From Sphingobacteriales bacterium (GTDB lineage Bacteria > Bacteroidota > Bacteroidia > Chitinophagales > JADIYW01): a DNA stretch of 64,000 nt. Numbering within the stretch: the first letter of the stretch is position 1; each line of letters starts with the position of its first letter. Shown one piece after another: positions 27,009 through 37,023 of this stretch. The translations under genes and the position numbers were made by a program. Under the pieces are notes generated by a model. It was given only the letters and a program-made list of their open reading frames with translations, did not search any database and was not told the DNA's origin. The DNA lies in the NCBI GenBank assembly GCA_016721245.1, contig JADKIQ010000002.1, positions 124,001-188,000 of the forward strand, written 5' to 3'.

Positions 27009-28352
27009 ATGTCTAAAACCAAGACCATATTTATTTGCCAGAATTGCGGCACCAATTCGCCTAAATGGATGGGGAAATGTAACAATTGCGGTGAGTGGAA
27101 TACATTTGTAGAGGAGATTGTAGAAACTAAATCTTCCTCTAATAAACCTGTTGTTACCAAAACAAAACCACAGTTATTGCACGAAATTTCAAATGAAAAC
27201 CGTCAGCGTATCATAACGTCTGATTCGGAGTTGAACCGTGTGCTTGGTGGCGGCATCGTTCCGGGTTCTTTGATTTTAATTGGCGGTGAACCCGGCATCG
27301 GAAAATCTACCTTGCTGTTACAAGTGGTTCTTCAAACCAAAGGTTTGAAGACGCTCTATGTTTCGGGAGAAGAAAGCGAGCAGCAGTTGAAAATGCGAGC
27401 CGACAGAATCAAACAAACCAATGCGGAGATTCTGGTATATACGGAAACATCCGTGGAGTCCATTATGCAGCAGATAGAAGCGACTCAGCCGCAGTTGCTG
27501 GTAATTGATTCCATACAAACATTGGAAACTTCGCTGATAGAATCGGCGGCAGGAAGCGTTTCGCAAATCCGCGAAGCAACACATGTAATTCAGCAATATG
27601 CCAAACGTAATAATCTACCGGTTTTTATTGTTGGTCATATAACGAAAGAAGGTACGATTGCCGGGCCGAAATTACTGGAACATATGGTAGATACTGTATT
27701 GCAGTTTGAAGGTGATCGCAATTACAATTACCGAATTTTACGCACACAGAAAAACCGTTTCGGTTCTACGGCAGAATTAGGTATTTACGAAATGCGCGGC
27801 GACGGGATGCGTGCCGTGACGAACCCTTCGGAATTGCTGATTACACAGCGCGACGAGCAGGTGAGTGGCGTGGCAATTGCCGTGACAATGGAAGGTATGC
27901 GTGCCTTGCTGGTGGAAGTGCAGGCATTGGTTTCGCCTGCTGTGTATGGCACGCCGCAGCGCAGTGCTACCGGATATGATTTGCGCCGACTCGGGATGAT
28001 ATTAGCCGTGCTGGATAAACGCTGTGGTTTTCGGTTTGGTGCAAAAGATGTGTTTCTGAATATTGCCGGCGGGCTGCGCGTGGAAGATCCGGCTGTAGAT
28101 TTGGCAGTAGTGGCTGCGTTGTTGTCTTCATACGAAGATGTAGCCATCAGTAATAAGTTTTCCTTCAGCGGGGAAGTAGGATTGAGCGGTGAAATACGCG
28201 CCGTAAATAAAGTAGAGCAACGCGTGGCAGAAGCCGGGAAATTAGGCTATGAGAAAATCTTTATTTCCAAATACAACCAGAAAGTAAGTAGCAGTGAAGC
28301 CGAAATTAATTTAGTAAAAACGGTGGCTGAGTTTTACAAGAAGTTGTTTTAG
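27009..28352 (+). CDS. radA: DNA repair protein RadA
   Basis: A 447-residue RecA-like repair helicase that drives branch migration in recombination. The N-terminal zinc finger (residues about 10-27, C-x2-C ... C-x2-C) is complete. The Walker A GGEPGIGKST is near 89-98, the RadA-specific KNRFGST motif near 251, and a Lon-type peptidase-like domain fills the C-terminus. The frame is open upstream to 26886, but that segment overlaps the divergent lipoprotein start; the ATG at 27009 begins directly at the zinc-finger domain. Confidence 0.95.
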   Translation: MSKTKTIFICQNCGTNSPKWMGKCNNCGEWNTFVEEIVETKSSSNKPVVTKTKPQLLHEISNENRQRIITSDSELNRVLGGGIVPGSLILIGGEPGIGKSTLLLQVVLQTKGLKTLYVSGEESEQQLKMRADRIKQTNAEILVYTETSVESIMQQIEATQPQLLVIDSIQTLETSLIESAAGSVSQIREATHVIQQYAKRNNLPVFIVGHITKEGTIAGPKLLEHMVDTVLQFEGDRNYNYRILRTQKNRFGSTAELGIYEMRGDGMRAVTNPSELLITQRDEQVSGVAIAVTMEGMRALLVEVQALVSPAVYGTPQRSATGYDLRRLGMILAVLDKRCGFRFGAKDVFLNIAGGLRVEDPAVDLAVVAALLSSYEDVAISNKFSFSGEVGLSGEIRAVNKVEQRVAEAGKLGYEKIFISKYNQKVSSSEAEINLVKTVAEFYKKLF

Positions 28353-28444
28353 AAAAATATCAGATTTAGTAAAAATAAATGTTCCAATATTCATTCATTA
28401 TTTTCTTTTTTAAATAAATATATTTGTATATATTGTAAATAATT

Positions 28445-29092
28445 ATGAAAATGATAACTCGAAACATAATCTTTTTAATTTTAATTTTTACAGGCATTTG
28501 TTCGTGTAATGAAACTGAGCCAATTCCAGAAACATACGTGGAATATACGTATACAAATGTGGAAGTAGGTACATTATTTTATTATTTATACAACCTGAAA
28601 TTTCATAATACACCAGATTCTGTTTTTGCTGTCAGTAAGCCTATTAAAACAGATTATAAAGTTTGTGCTGGCAGTAATGGAACCTTTAAAGGCTATTTGG
28701 AAAATAACGACGCGGAATTAATGTATAGAGGTAAGTTGACTTTGAATACACAATATGTACCCAATTTGTCTGATAGTATCTATGTTAAAGAAATAACAAT
28801 GGATGCAGATATTGAAGGTTCTTCACGTGACCATAATAATGTTGTTAATAGTAGAATTTCAATAGATAATAATATACGTTTTACAATGAAAGTGATGTAT
28901 AAAGGTACTTTGTTGTCTTATTATATAGATATGAATGCAATCAGTTGGGACGACGACTTTATCATTAATGAAAATAAATTCAGTATTGGTGGCATATCTT
29001 ATTTAAAAATGAATGTGCAACTAGATAATAACAGATATTTTGATGTTGCTACTTATCAGAATATTTTTACTATTGATATGTATAATCCATAA
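28445..29092 (+). CDS. hypothetical lipoprotein
   Basis: A 215-residue secreted lipoprotein: hydrophobic signal peptide with lipobox GICSC (Cys19 or Cys21), then a mostly beta-rich region with many Asp/Asn/Tyr residues and no motif I recognise. It begins 92 bases after radA and ends three bases before the TTG start of comF, so it may be co-transcribed with comF. It is more AT-rich than radA by eye. Function unknown. Confidence 0.7.
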   Translation: MKMITRNIIFLILIFTGICSCNETEPIPETYVEYTYTNVEVGTLFYYLYNLKFHNTPDSVFAVSKPIKTDYKVCAGSNGTFKGYLENNDAELMYRGKLTLNTQYVPNLSDSIYVKEITMDADIEGSSRDHNNVVNSRISIDNNIRFTMKVMYKGTLLSYYIDMNAISWDDDFIINENKFSIGGISYLKMNVQLDNNRYFDVATYQNIFTIDMYNP

Positions 29093-29095
29093 ATC

Positions 29096-29794
29096 TTGAA
29101 ATCACTATTAGAATATCCACTCGATTTTTATCGCCTGTTTTACCCGAAAATTTGTGGCGGGTGCGATGTCCCCTTGGTAAAAGGAGAGGAGCATTTGTGT
29201 TTTAACTGTCGGCTGGAATTGCCATTCACCAACTTTGAAGCCATCAAAGAAAATCCGGTAGAAAAAATATTTCACGGCAGGGTAAATCTGGAATTTGCCA
29301 CTTCTTTATTGTTCTTTTCCAAAGGAGAAAAGGTGCAAAATATCATGCACAATATCAAATACAATGAACAAAAAGAGCTGGCTGTTCATATTGGTCGTAT
29401 TTTTGGTGAACGTTTACAAAATAATCCATACCTGAAAGACGTTACTGCTATTGTACCTGTTCCTTTGCATCCGCAGAAACAGCATTTGCGTGGATACAAC
29501 CAGAGCGAATTGTTTGCAGAAGGTATGAACGAAATTTTAAACGTGGATTTAATGACGAATGTAATTTCAAGAGATATCAATACAGAAACACAAACGAGAA
29601 AAACCAGAACGGAGCGCTGGGAAAATGTGGAGAAAGCCTTTGTCGTCAAACAGCCAAAACAACTGGCGCATCAGCACATTTTGCTGGTAGATGACGTGTT
29701 AACGACCGGTGCCACAATGGAATCCTGCACACAAACACTTCTACAGAGTGCTGACTGTAAAGTAAGTATTGCTACTGTGGCTTTTGCGATGTAA
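29096..29794 (+). CDS. comF: ComF family phosphoribosyltransferase-like protein
   Basis: A 232-residue ComF protein. An N-terminal zinc finger uses two pairs of cysteines (CGGC near 20-23 and CFNC near 38-41). The phosphoribosyltransferase fold follows, with the VPVPLHPQKQHLRGYNQS segment (about 118-135) and the PRPP-binding loop LLVDDVLTTGAT near 200-211. ComF is needed for natural transformation in several bacteria. The start is TTG at 29096, three bases after the preceding lipoprotein stop. Confidence 0.88.
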   Translation: MKSLLEYPLDFYRLFYPKICGGCDVPLVKGEEHLCFNCRLELPFTNFEAIKENPVEKIFHGRVNLEFATSLLFFSKGEKVQNIMHNIKYNEQKELAVHIGRIFGERLQNNPYLKDVTAIVPVPLHPQKQHLRGYNQSELFAEGMNEILNVDLMTNVISRDINTETQTRKTRTERWENVEKAFVVKQPKQLAHQHILLVDDVLTTGATMESCTQTLLQSADCKVSIATVAFAM

Positions 29795-29849
29795 ATTAGT
29801 CTTAAGTAGTGAAGTGGTTAGTCGTAAGTAAAAAATAATAAGTAAAATG

Positions 29850-29857
29850 TATCTTTA
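29850..29857 (+). promoter_or_regulatory. putative -7 box (TATCTTTA) directly before the beta-helix gene
   Basis: Near-consensus TAnnTTTG with A at the last position, four bases before the ATG at 29862. It would make the upstream ATG at 29847 untranscribed. Confidence 0.3.
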
Positions 29858-29861
29858 CAGA

Positions 29862-31334
29862 ATGGGAAACAGATATTTTCATCCCGAAATTTTTCGGAAC
29901 AAATTAACATATTTTCAAATACTGTTAAGCATTGGCTTATTTTTATCTGTTTGCTCCACATCGTGCAAAAAAGAACAATTCAATACCTCATCGGGTATTT
30001 CTTTCTCTACAGATACTTTGACCTTTGATACCCTCTTTACTACATTAGGCTCTACAACAAGATTCTTTACAATAAGAAATACTCAAAAACAATCCATAAA
30101 AATATCGAATATCCGTTTGGCAGGTGGTGCTTCCTCTTCTTACAGAATAAATATAGATGGTGATGCGGGTACGTCATTTAATGATATTGAAATTCCTGCT
30201 AAAGACAGCATTTACGTGTTTGCAGAAGTTACCGTAAATCCAAATGCGGCCAACCTGCCATTTATTATTGAAGACTCTATCGAATTCCTGACGAACGGCA
30301 TTTTGCAGCAGGTTCAACTAAATGCCTACGGACAAAATGCACATTTTTTCAATGGCGATTCTCTGGAAACGGATACAGTTTGGGAGGATAATTTGCCATA
30401 TGTTATTTTAAATTATTTGCAGATAAAACCGGGAGTATCACTGACAATCAACAAAGGTTGTGATGTTTATTTCGGTGGCGGTGCGGCATTGCTGGTGGAA
30501 GGCGAATTGAATGTGCTGGGAACAGATACGTCGAATATGGTGACGTTTCGCGGTGTGCGAAATGATAAAGATATTGCAGACAGATCGTACGATGATTTTC
30601 CGGGACAATACTCCGGTGTTTTCTTTTTACGCGGCAGTCGCGGAAATCTGGAATTCCTGAACATGCGCAACTCTTCCTATGGCATCAATGTCGGGAATGT
30701 AAGATCCGCTGATGAATTGATCTCCATGAGTATTGCAAACGCACCGGAAGTTTCTATTAAAAATTCAAAAATTTATAACAACGCATTCTATGGTTTATTT
30801 GGATTCCTTGGAATAATTAAAGCAGAAAATACACTCATATATAATTGTGGTAAAAACCTGGTGGGCTTGTATGACGGTGGTCAGTATCAGTTTTTAAACT
30901 GCACGTTTTATGCCCGAAGTTCTGCTTATGTCTCCCATTCCAAAGATCCGGCATTCTTTATCAATGATTATTTTAAGACAGGCGAAACAACGTATATTTT
31001 TGCTGACGCTGCATCTGCATCATTTGAGAACTGCATTATGTACGGCACTTTGGAAGAGGAGATTGTGAAAGATGATGTTACGGAAAATCCGACTGTCGTT
31101 AACCTGACTTTTGAAAAATGTGTGGTGAAAACAAAAACGCCTGTAAATACATCAATATTTGTTGATACCAAACAGGAAGACCCGCAATTTAAGGATGTTT
31201 TCAAAAATAATTTTAATCTGAAAGCCACTTCTCCCTGCAGAGGTTTCAGTACCGCCAATTTTCCACTGGTGGATATTAATGGGTTTTCAAGGATTGGAAG
31301 TACAACCGATTGCGGTGCGTATATTTTCCAATAA
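29862..31334 (+). CDS. beta-helix repeat lipoprotein, secreted
   Basis: A 490-residue secreted protein. A hydrophobic signal segment ends in a CSTSC lipobox (Cys35 in this numbering). The first third (about 40-150) is an Ig-like or choice-of-anchor beta domain with repeated FxIxNT patterns. The rest is a right-handed parallel beta-helix, seen as regularly spaced short strands such as VSIKNSKIYNNAFYGLFGF. Such lipoproteins usually face the cell surface or periplasm and may bind polysaccharide; the ligand is unknown. A longer start at 29847 adds five residues; I prefer 29862 because a -7-like box covers the interval, but the choice is weak. Confidence 0.75.
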   Translation: MGNRYFHPEIFRNKLTYFQILLSIGLFLSVCSTSCKKEQFNTSSGISFSTDTLTFDTLFTTLGSTTRFFTIRNTQKQSIKISNIRLAGGASSSYRINIDGDAGTSFNDIEIPAKDSIYVFAEVTVNPNAANLPFIIEDSIEFLTNGILQQVQLNAYGQNAHFFNGDSLETDTVWEDNLPYVILNYLQIKPGVSLTINKGCDVYFGGGAALLVEGELNVLGTDTSNMVTFRGVRNDKDIADRSYDDFPGQYSGVFFLRGSRGNLEFLNMRNSSYGINVGNVRSADELISMSIANAPEVSIKNSKIYNNAFYGLFGFLGIIKAENTLIYNCGKNLVGLYDGGQYQFLNCTFYARSSAYVSHSKDPAFFINDYFKTGETTYIFADAASASFENCIMYGTLEEEIVKDDVTENPTVVNLTFEKCVVKTKTPVNTSIFVDTKQEDPQFKDVFKNNFNLKATSPCRGFSTANFPLVDINGFSRIGSTTDCGAYIFQ

Positions 31335-31393
31335 TGCACATTTTTTTTATAACATTCTTTTAGGATAAGTGTTATTTACTGTAATTTGTAAAA

Positions 31394-33652
31394 GTGCAAA
31401 ATAAATTTTCCAGATACCTGCGTTATGGCTTCTACAGTTTTCCTGTACAGCTGCTAATTGTGCATGTCAAAAAACATTTGTTTGTTTTGATTTTCTGGGT
31501 AATTCTGTTTACATCAGTACTGCAGCTCTTTGGTGCGAGTTACGGGATTCCTTTATTATTTCTGGATCCGGAATATCTGGGTAATGTTAACTTTCTGAGT
31601 TTTTTGATTGTCGGCTTTACGATGGGTGGTTTTTTTATGGCCTGGAATATGTCGTTCTATGTGCTAAACAGTTACCGTTTTGAATTTCTGGCATCCCTGG
31701 TAAATCCGTTTGTACAATTCTGTCTAAATAATAGTTTAATTCCGCTAACATTTACAGTTATTTATATTATCCAGTTGGTGAAATTTCAGCATGCAGAAGC
31801 CTTATTACCTGCCGGAAAAATTGTGCTGAACGTATTTGCGTTGCTGGCGGGAAATTTATTAATGGTAATTTTCACCAGTTTGTTTTTTGTGTTTTTCAAC
31901 CATAATGTAGAAACATTTTTAGGAAAACTTACGGATAAAGCCAAAGAATCGTTAATTGGTAAAAGAATAAAGCTTGATAAATTACAGGTAAATAACAACG
32001 ATCACACTCAATGGCGTGTGGATACCTTTCTGCGTTTTCCTTTTAATATCAGTTTTGTCCGCAAAGTAGATTTTTATGATAGAAAGTTAGTAGACAGAGT
32101 CTTGTTTCAACATCACAGAAATGCATTGCTGTTTCAGTTTCTGGCAATTATTGGCTTAATTGCTTTCGGCAAATTAATGGATATTCGCTTCTTTAGATTG
32201 CCTGCGAGTTCTGCCATATTTCTCACCTTTTCCATATTTGTGGTGTTTTTTTCATTTGCATCGTACTGGTTCCGTACCTGGCGTACTATGGTGCTTATTG
32301 CTTTTTTTATTGTGTTAAATATTTTGACGCAATATGATTTAGTGGTTTACAAACATCGGTTGTACGGATTAGATTATGCTTCTAAAAAAATAGAATACAA
32401 CAATGAAGCAGTAAACAAAGCAGTCAATAAAGATATGGTCAATGCTGATATTGCAGTTACTCAGAAAATACTGGATAATTGGCATCGTAATGTGTTAAAT
32501 AAATATGGAGAAACAAAACCTAAACTCATTTTTATTAATACTGCCGGTGGAGGCTTGAAAGCAACCTACTGGACATTTCATTTGTTACAGGAACTGGAAA
32601 AACAAACGAATAAAAAATTATTCGACCATACCGTCTTAATGACCGGTGCTTCCGGCGGGATGATTGGTGCCGCTTATTTTCGGGAATTATACCTGCGTTC
32701 AAAAACACATGAAAAAATAAATTATCTCGATACGGTTTATTTGGAAGATGCAGGAAAAGATCTGCTGAACGGGATGGCTACTTCCATTGCTACCAATGAT
32801 ATTTTTTATCCATGGCAAACCTTCAATTACAAAGGCTACAGTTACAAAAAAGACAGAGCTTACATGTTTGATAAAAAGCTGAATGAAAATACGAATTACA
32901 CGATGGATAAGTTAATGAGTGCTTATAAAAAACCGGAACAATCTGCCATGATTCCTATGATGATTGTTGGTGCCACGATTATTAACGACCAGCGATTCCT
33001 GTTTTTTTCACCGCAGTCTGTTTCTTACCTTATAAAACCGTATATAAAGAATTCTAAAGGCTACGTGGATGACATGTCAACGGATGCCGTTGAATTCAAT
33101 CGTTTTTTTAAAGACAAAGGAGCTGGTAATTTAAATTTTATTGATGCCTTGCGTACGAATGCAACGTATCCGTATATAATGCCGGCAGTGTACCTGCCTA
33201 CCAATCCGGAGATAAAAGCGATGGATGCAGGAATTCGTGAAAATTCGGGACTGGCCGTTTCAACTCGTTTTTATAGTGTGTTTAAAGACTGGATTGATGC
33301 GAATACAAGCGGCGTTATTTTTATTACATTGCGGGTAGATAATAAACTACGTGAGTTTGATGTTAACGAAAAGCAAACGTATTTATCGGAATTATTGTCA
33401 CCAGTAGGAAGTATTTTTAATAATTTTATTTTGCTGCAGGATTATAATTCCGATGTGAGTCTGGCATATCTTGAGAATTCGAGTACAACGGATATTAATG
33501 TACTGAATTTTAATTACGACCAAACGAAGAAACGCAAGAAAGCCTCCATGAGCTGGCATTTAACCAATGATGAGAAACGCGATATCAAAAGTGCTTTCGC
33601 ACAGGAAAACAATCAGTTGATGCTGCAAAAACTGAAATCTATATTGAAATAA
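31394..33652 (+). CDS. membrane-anchored patatin-like phospholipase
   Basis: A 752-residue fusion of a membrane part and a hydrolase. Residues 1 to about 320 hold about six to seven hydrophobic helices with a hydrophilic loop near 170-215. From about 375 a patatin-like domain follows: an oxyanion-type GGGLK loop at 385-389, the nucleophile elbow GASGG with Ser420, and an Asp-Ala-Gly at 611-613 as the second catalytic residue. Patatins hydrolyse acyl groups of phospholipids or other lipids. It begins with GTG 59 bases after the beta-helix gene. The reaction is inferred, and I know of no named member of this architecture. Confidence 0.75.
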   Translation: MQNKFSRYLRYGFYSFPVQLLIVHVKKHLFVLIFWVILFTSVLQLFGASYGIPLLFLDPEYLGNVNFLSFLIVGFTMGGFFMAWNMSFYVLNSYRFEFLASLVNPFVQFCLNNSLIPLTFTVIYIIQLVKFQHAEALLPAGKIVLNVFALLAGNLLMVIFTSLFFVFFNHNVETFLGKLTDKAKESLIGKRIKLDKLQVNNNDHTQWRVDTFLRFPFNISFVRKVDFYDRKLVDRVLFQHHRNALLFQFLAIIGLIAFGKLMDIRFFRLPASSAIFLTFSIFVVFFSFASYWFRTWRTMVLIAFFIVLNILTQYDLVVYKHRLYGLDYASKKIEYNNEAVNKAVNKDMVNADIAVTQKILDNWHRNVLNKYGETKPKLIFINTAGGGLKATYWTFHLLQELEKQTNKKLFDHTVLMTGASGGMIGAAYFRELYLRSKTHEKINYLDTVYLEDAGKDLLNGMATSIATNDIFYPWQTFNYKGYSYKKDRAYMFDKKLNENTNYTMDKLMSAYKKPEQSAMIPMMIVGATIINDQRFLFFSPQSVSYLIKPYIKNSKGYVDDMSTDAVEFNRFFKDKGAGNLNFIDALRTNATYPYIMPAVYLPTNPEIKAMDAGIRENSGLAVSTRFYSVFKDWIDANTSGVIFITLRVDNKLREFDVNEKQTYLSELLSPVGSIFNNFILLQDYNSDVSLAYLENSSTTDINVLNFNYDQTKKRKKASMSWHLTNDEKRDIKSAFAQENNQLMLQKLKSILK

Positions 33653-33656
33653 GAGA

Positions 33657-35069
33657 TTAACTTTTCAACTCTAGCAATACCACATTTTCAATGTGAAAAG
33701 TATGCGGGAACATATCGACCGGCTGGCATTTGGTAACAGCATATTTTTCAGAAAATAATAATACATCTCTTGCCTGTGTGGCAGGGTTGCAGCTTACATA
33801 CACAATTTTTTTCGGTGCAGCTTCCAGCAACACGTTGATTACTTTCTCATGCAAACCCGCACGCGGCGGATCCACCACCACGATATCAGGTCTGGAATGT
33901 TCAGCAATGAATTCTTCCTTTAAAATATCCTCGCAGGTGCCGGCATGAAAAACACAGTTGTCTATTTCGTTTAATTCAGCATTGTATTTGGCGTCAATAA
34001 TGGCATCCGGAATTTGTTCAATTCCCACTACTTTTTTACAATCATTCGCAATGTACAAGGCGATGCTGCCGGTGCCGCAATATAAATCATACACCAAATC
34101 ATTTCTACTGAAGTTTCCGAAATCTTTCACAATATCATATAATCGTTTTGCTTGCTTGCTATTGGTTTGGAAAAAGGATTTCGTACTGATTTTATAACGA
34201 ATAGTTCCCAGTTGTTCAATGATGTGATTATTACCATGAAAGGTAATTACTTCCTGATCGTAAATCGTATCGTTTTTCTTGGTGTTGATGATGTAATTCA
34301 GGGAGGTGATAAATGAAAAATTATCTTTTAGAAAATTCATCATCAGCTCGATTTTTTCCATATCATTTTCAGCAAAACAAACCGTTACCATCCATTCATT
34401 CAGTGTGGTATTCCTGAAAATTAAATTTCGTAGTAATCCTTCGTGAAATTTCAGATTGTAAAAGGTATAGTTATTTTTTACCGCAAAATCGTATACGGCA
34501 TTTCTTATAGTATTCACCTTTTCATCCTGCAGGAAGCATTGGTTGATATGCAACACCGAAGCAAAATTTCCTGCCGTATGAAAGCCAAGCGCATTTCGGT
34601 CAAAAACTTCTCCGCTGTCGATTTGTTCGCGCGTCAGCCATACCCTGTTCGAAAAAGTAAACTCTAATTTATTTCTGTAAAAGATAGTTTCTTCGCAGCC
34701 CAGAATAGGTTGTATATTTTCAATAGCCACTTTACCGATTCTGCGAAATGCTTCTTCAACAATTTGCTGTTTAAACTCGAGCTGAAATTTATAATCCACA
34801 TGCTGCCATTTACAGCCGCCGCAGGTGCCGAAGTGTTCGCAAAATGATGCAATTCGTTTGTCAGAAGGCTTTACAAGAGAATCAATTTCTGCCAGTGCAT
34901 AATCTTTCTTCTTTTTTATAATTTTAGCATTAATGACATCGCCGGGAATGGCTTTGTCCGCAAAAACCACAAAATTATCTATTCTTCCCAAGCCCTTGCC
35001 TTCAGCAGCAATAGTGGTTATTTCCACATTTTCCAGAATGGGGTAAACTGTTTTTTTCTTTCTTCTCAT
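33657..35069 (-). CDS. rlmD: 23S rRNA (uracil-5-)-methyltransferase RlmD
   Basis: A 470-residue RumA-type enzyme that methylates uracil C5 in 23S rRNA. An N-terminal TRAM domain covers about 10-70. The 4Fe-4S site is the C-x5-C-x2-C set in FCEHFGTCGGC (near 77-86) with a fourth Cys near 172. The SAM-binding domain has DLYCGTGSIALYIA, and the catalytic Cys lies in VSCNP near 430. Related TrmA/RlmC enzymes lack the Fe-S cluster, so RlmD or RlmCD is the best label. It converges with the patatin-like gene, four bases apart. Confidence 0.9.
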   Translation of the reverse strand: MRRKKKTVYPILENVEITTIAAEGKGLGRIDNFVVFADKAIPGDVINAKIIKKKKDYALAEIDSLVKPSDKRIASFCEHFGTCGGCKWQHVDYKFQLEFKQQIVEEAFRRIGKVAIENIQPILGCEETIFYRNKLEFTFSNRVWLTREQIDSGEVFDRNALGFHTAGNFASVLHINQCFLQDEKVNTIRNAVYDFAVKNNYTFYNLKFHEGLLRNLIFRNTTLNEWMVTVCFAENDMEKIELMMNFLKDNFSFITSLNYIINTKKNDTIYDQEVITFHGNNHIIEQLGTIRYKISTKSFFQTNSKQAKRLYDIVKDFGNFSRNDLVYDLYCGTGSIALYIANDCKKVVGIEQIPDAIIDAKYNAELNEIDNCVFHAGTCEDILKEEFIAEHSRPDIVVVDPPRAGLHEKVINVLLEAAPKKIVYVSCNPATQARDVLLFSEKYAVTKCQPVDMFPHTFHIENVVLLELKS

Positions 35070-35175
35070 ATACTTTCTAAAAACTTGTTAAAATTAACTA
35101 AATAAACAGAGTCTTTTTAAGTTCTATATTAAAGTATGATAAAATTGAATAAATTTGTTCTAAATCACTTTTAAT

Positions 35176-37023
35176 ATGCAAAAAGCTCTACTTCTCCTTT
35201 GTATTTCATGTTTCTCTTTTTCTTCTTTAGTGTCGGCTCAGGATGATGTGTTGTTTTCCGTGGGTGATACGAAAGTGAAAAAATCAGAATTTGAATACAT
35301 TTACAAGAAGAATAATTTTAGCAATAAGGCAGATTATAGCAGAAAATCGCTGGAGGACTATTTGAATCTGTATGTCAATTTCAGACTGAAAGTGAAGGAA
35401 GCGGTAAAGCAGGGTTTGGATACAAACGACCGTTTTAAAGAAGAGTTGAATGTATACGAAAAACAATTGCTGGATTCCTATGTAGAAAAAGATATTCTGG
35501 AGAAACTGGTAAAACAGGAGTACGAACGTTCTAAAACGGATGTAAGTCTCAGTCATATTTTCTTTGCAGCCGGCAGCGGAAACGAAGCGGATGCATTAGG
35601 GAAGGCATTGGAGGTTTCTAAAAACCTAAAAGCAGGTACTTCTTTCGAAGCAGCAGCAAAAGGCTCTGAAGACAAACAATCTGCAATCAATGGAGGAAAA
35701 GTCGGTTGGTTCAATAGCTATCAGATGGCTTTCCCGGAACTGGAAGATGCTGCATACAAAATGAAAGCAGGTGATATTTCCGAGCCTGTAAAAACCCGTA
35801 TCGGATATCATATACTTAAGTTGAATGAAACTCGTACTGCGCGTCCTAAATTAAAAGTTGCCATCATCAAGCGCTTCTTTTCTATCACCGATACCACAGA
35901 GAAAGGAAGAAAAGCAGTGGAAGATACCATTCGTCTCGCATATGCAAAACTGAAAGCAAATGAACCGTTTCAGAATATAGTACAGCAGTTTAGTGAAGAC
36001 GATTTCTCTAAAGGAAATAAAGGCGAGTTAGACTGGTTTGGAATTAATACCTATGCAAAAGTATTTGAGGAAACGGCTTATGCCTTAAAAGACGGAGAAT
36101 TTTCCGCACCATTCAAAACAAATACGGCATGGTATATTGTAAAACGACTGGAAACAGCAAAACCATTGAACTATGAAGAAGCCGTTCCGGTCTTGAAATC
36201 CAAGTTACCGAATTTGCCACAGTATCAGTATGAGATGGATAAGTTTATTAATAAACTGAGTGATAAATATGCGGTAAAAGGGGTGAAGGAAAATTTACCT
36301 GTTTTAAAACAACGTCTGATTGAAATAGCACAGGTTGCTCCATTTGCTTACAGAGATACAACAAATGCAAGTATATTGCTGCAGATTGGAAAAAAATCCT
36401 ATAACGAAAATGATTTTGGTAAAAAGATACAGGAGATTTTTTATACGGTCTATCCTAAAGCAGGTGTAGATAAATATGATGTCTTGATTAAAAGCGTCGT
36501 TCAGACATTTATTATAGATTATTATAAAAATGATATTCAGCAAAACAATGCGGAATACAAATCGCTGATGGATGAATACAGAAACGGTATCATGATTTTC
36601 GCCTTGTCGGAAAGCAATATCTGGAATCGTGCATCGGAAGATTCTACCGGTTTGCTGGCCTATTTCAATGAACACAAACAGGATTTTAACCTGAAAAAAC
36701 GTGCTGTAGTAAGAACAATTACAGCAGATAACGTTAAACAGGCAACATCCATTTATAAGATTTTACAGGCAAATAAAACCATCTCGGACGAGTCACTGGC
36801 GGAGAAAATAAAAGGATTAGGAAAATCAAACTCACAGGTGCTGGATATAACGAAAACAAAACTCAATCTTTCTGTGGAAAGCTTAGCCGCACCAAAACTG
36901 GTTGGCAATAAATATCAGATTGTGCAGGTCTTTAACCCGATGCCGGAAAAAGCCGCACTTTCGAAGAATGCCGCGGATACGTGGTGGCCGCCTATCAGGA
37001 ATATCTGGAGAAAAAATGGATAG
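35176..37023 (+). CDS. peptidylprolyl isomerase (PpiC/SurA-like), C-terminus frameshifted
   Basis: A 615-codon reading frame for a periplasmic parvulin-type isomerase. A signal peptide ends near residue 21 (SAQ). It has a SurA-like N-terminal helical domain (about 25-110), two PpiC rotamase domains (about 118-215 and 225-325) and a long C-terminal helical part. The last 17 residues (AADTWWPPIR onward) do not fit, whereas the +1 frame encodes the family ending. One missing C near 36971 (GCC-CGC read as GCC-GC) explains it. With that base the protein would be 638 residues, ending at 37091. surA and moxR follow in a likely conserved cluster. Confidence 0.85.
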   Translation: MQKALLLLCISCFSFSSLVSAQDDVLFSVGDTKVKKSEFEYIYKKNNFSNKADYSRKSLEDYLNLYVNFRLKVKEAVKQGLDTNDRFKEELNVYEKQLLDSYVEKDILEKLVKQEYERSKTDVSLSHIFFAAGSGNEADALGKALEVSKNLKAGTSFEAAAKGSEDKQSAINGGKVGWFNSYQMAFPELEDAAYKMKAGDISEPVKTRIGYHILKLNETRTARPKLKVAIIKRFFSITDTTEKGRKAVEDTIRLAYAKLKANEPFQNIVQQFSEDDFSKGNKGELDWFGINTYAKVFEETAYALKDGEFSAPFKTNTAWYIVKRLETAKPLNYEEAVPVLKSKLPNLPQYQYEMDKFINKLSDKYAVKGVKENLPVLKQRLIEIAQVAPFAYRDTTNASILLQIGKKSYNENDFGKKIQEIFYTVYPKAGVDKYDVLIKSVVQTFIIDYYKNDIQQNNAEYKSLMDEYRNGIMIFALSESNIWNRASEDSTGLLAYFNEHKQDFNLKKRAVVRTITADNVKQATSIYKILQANKTISDESLAEKIKGLGKSNSQVLDITKTKLNLSVESLAAPKLVGNKYQIVQVFNPMPEKAALSKNAADTWWPPIRNIWRKNG

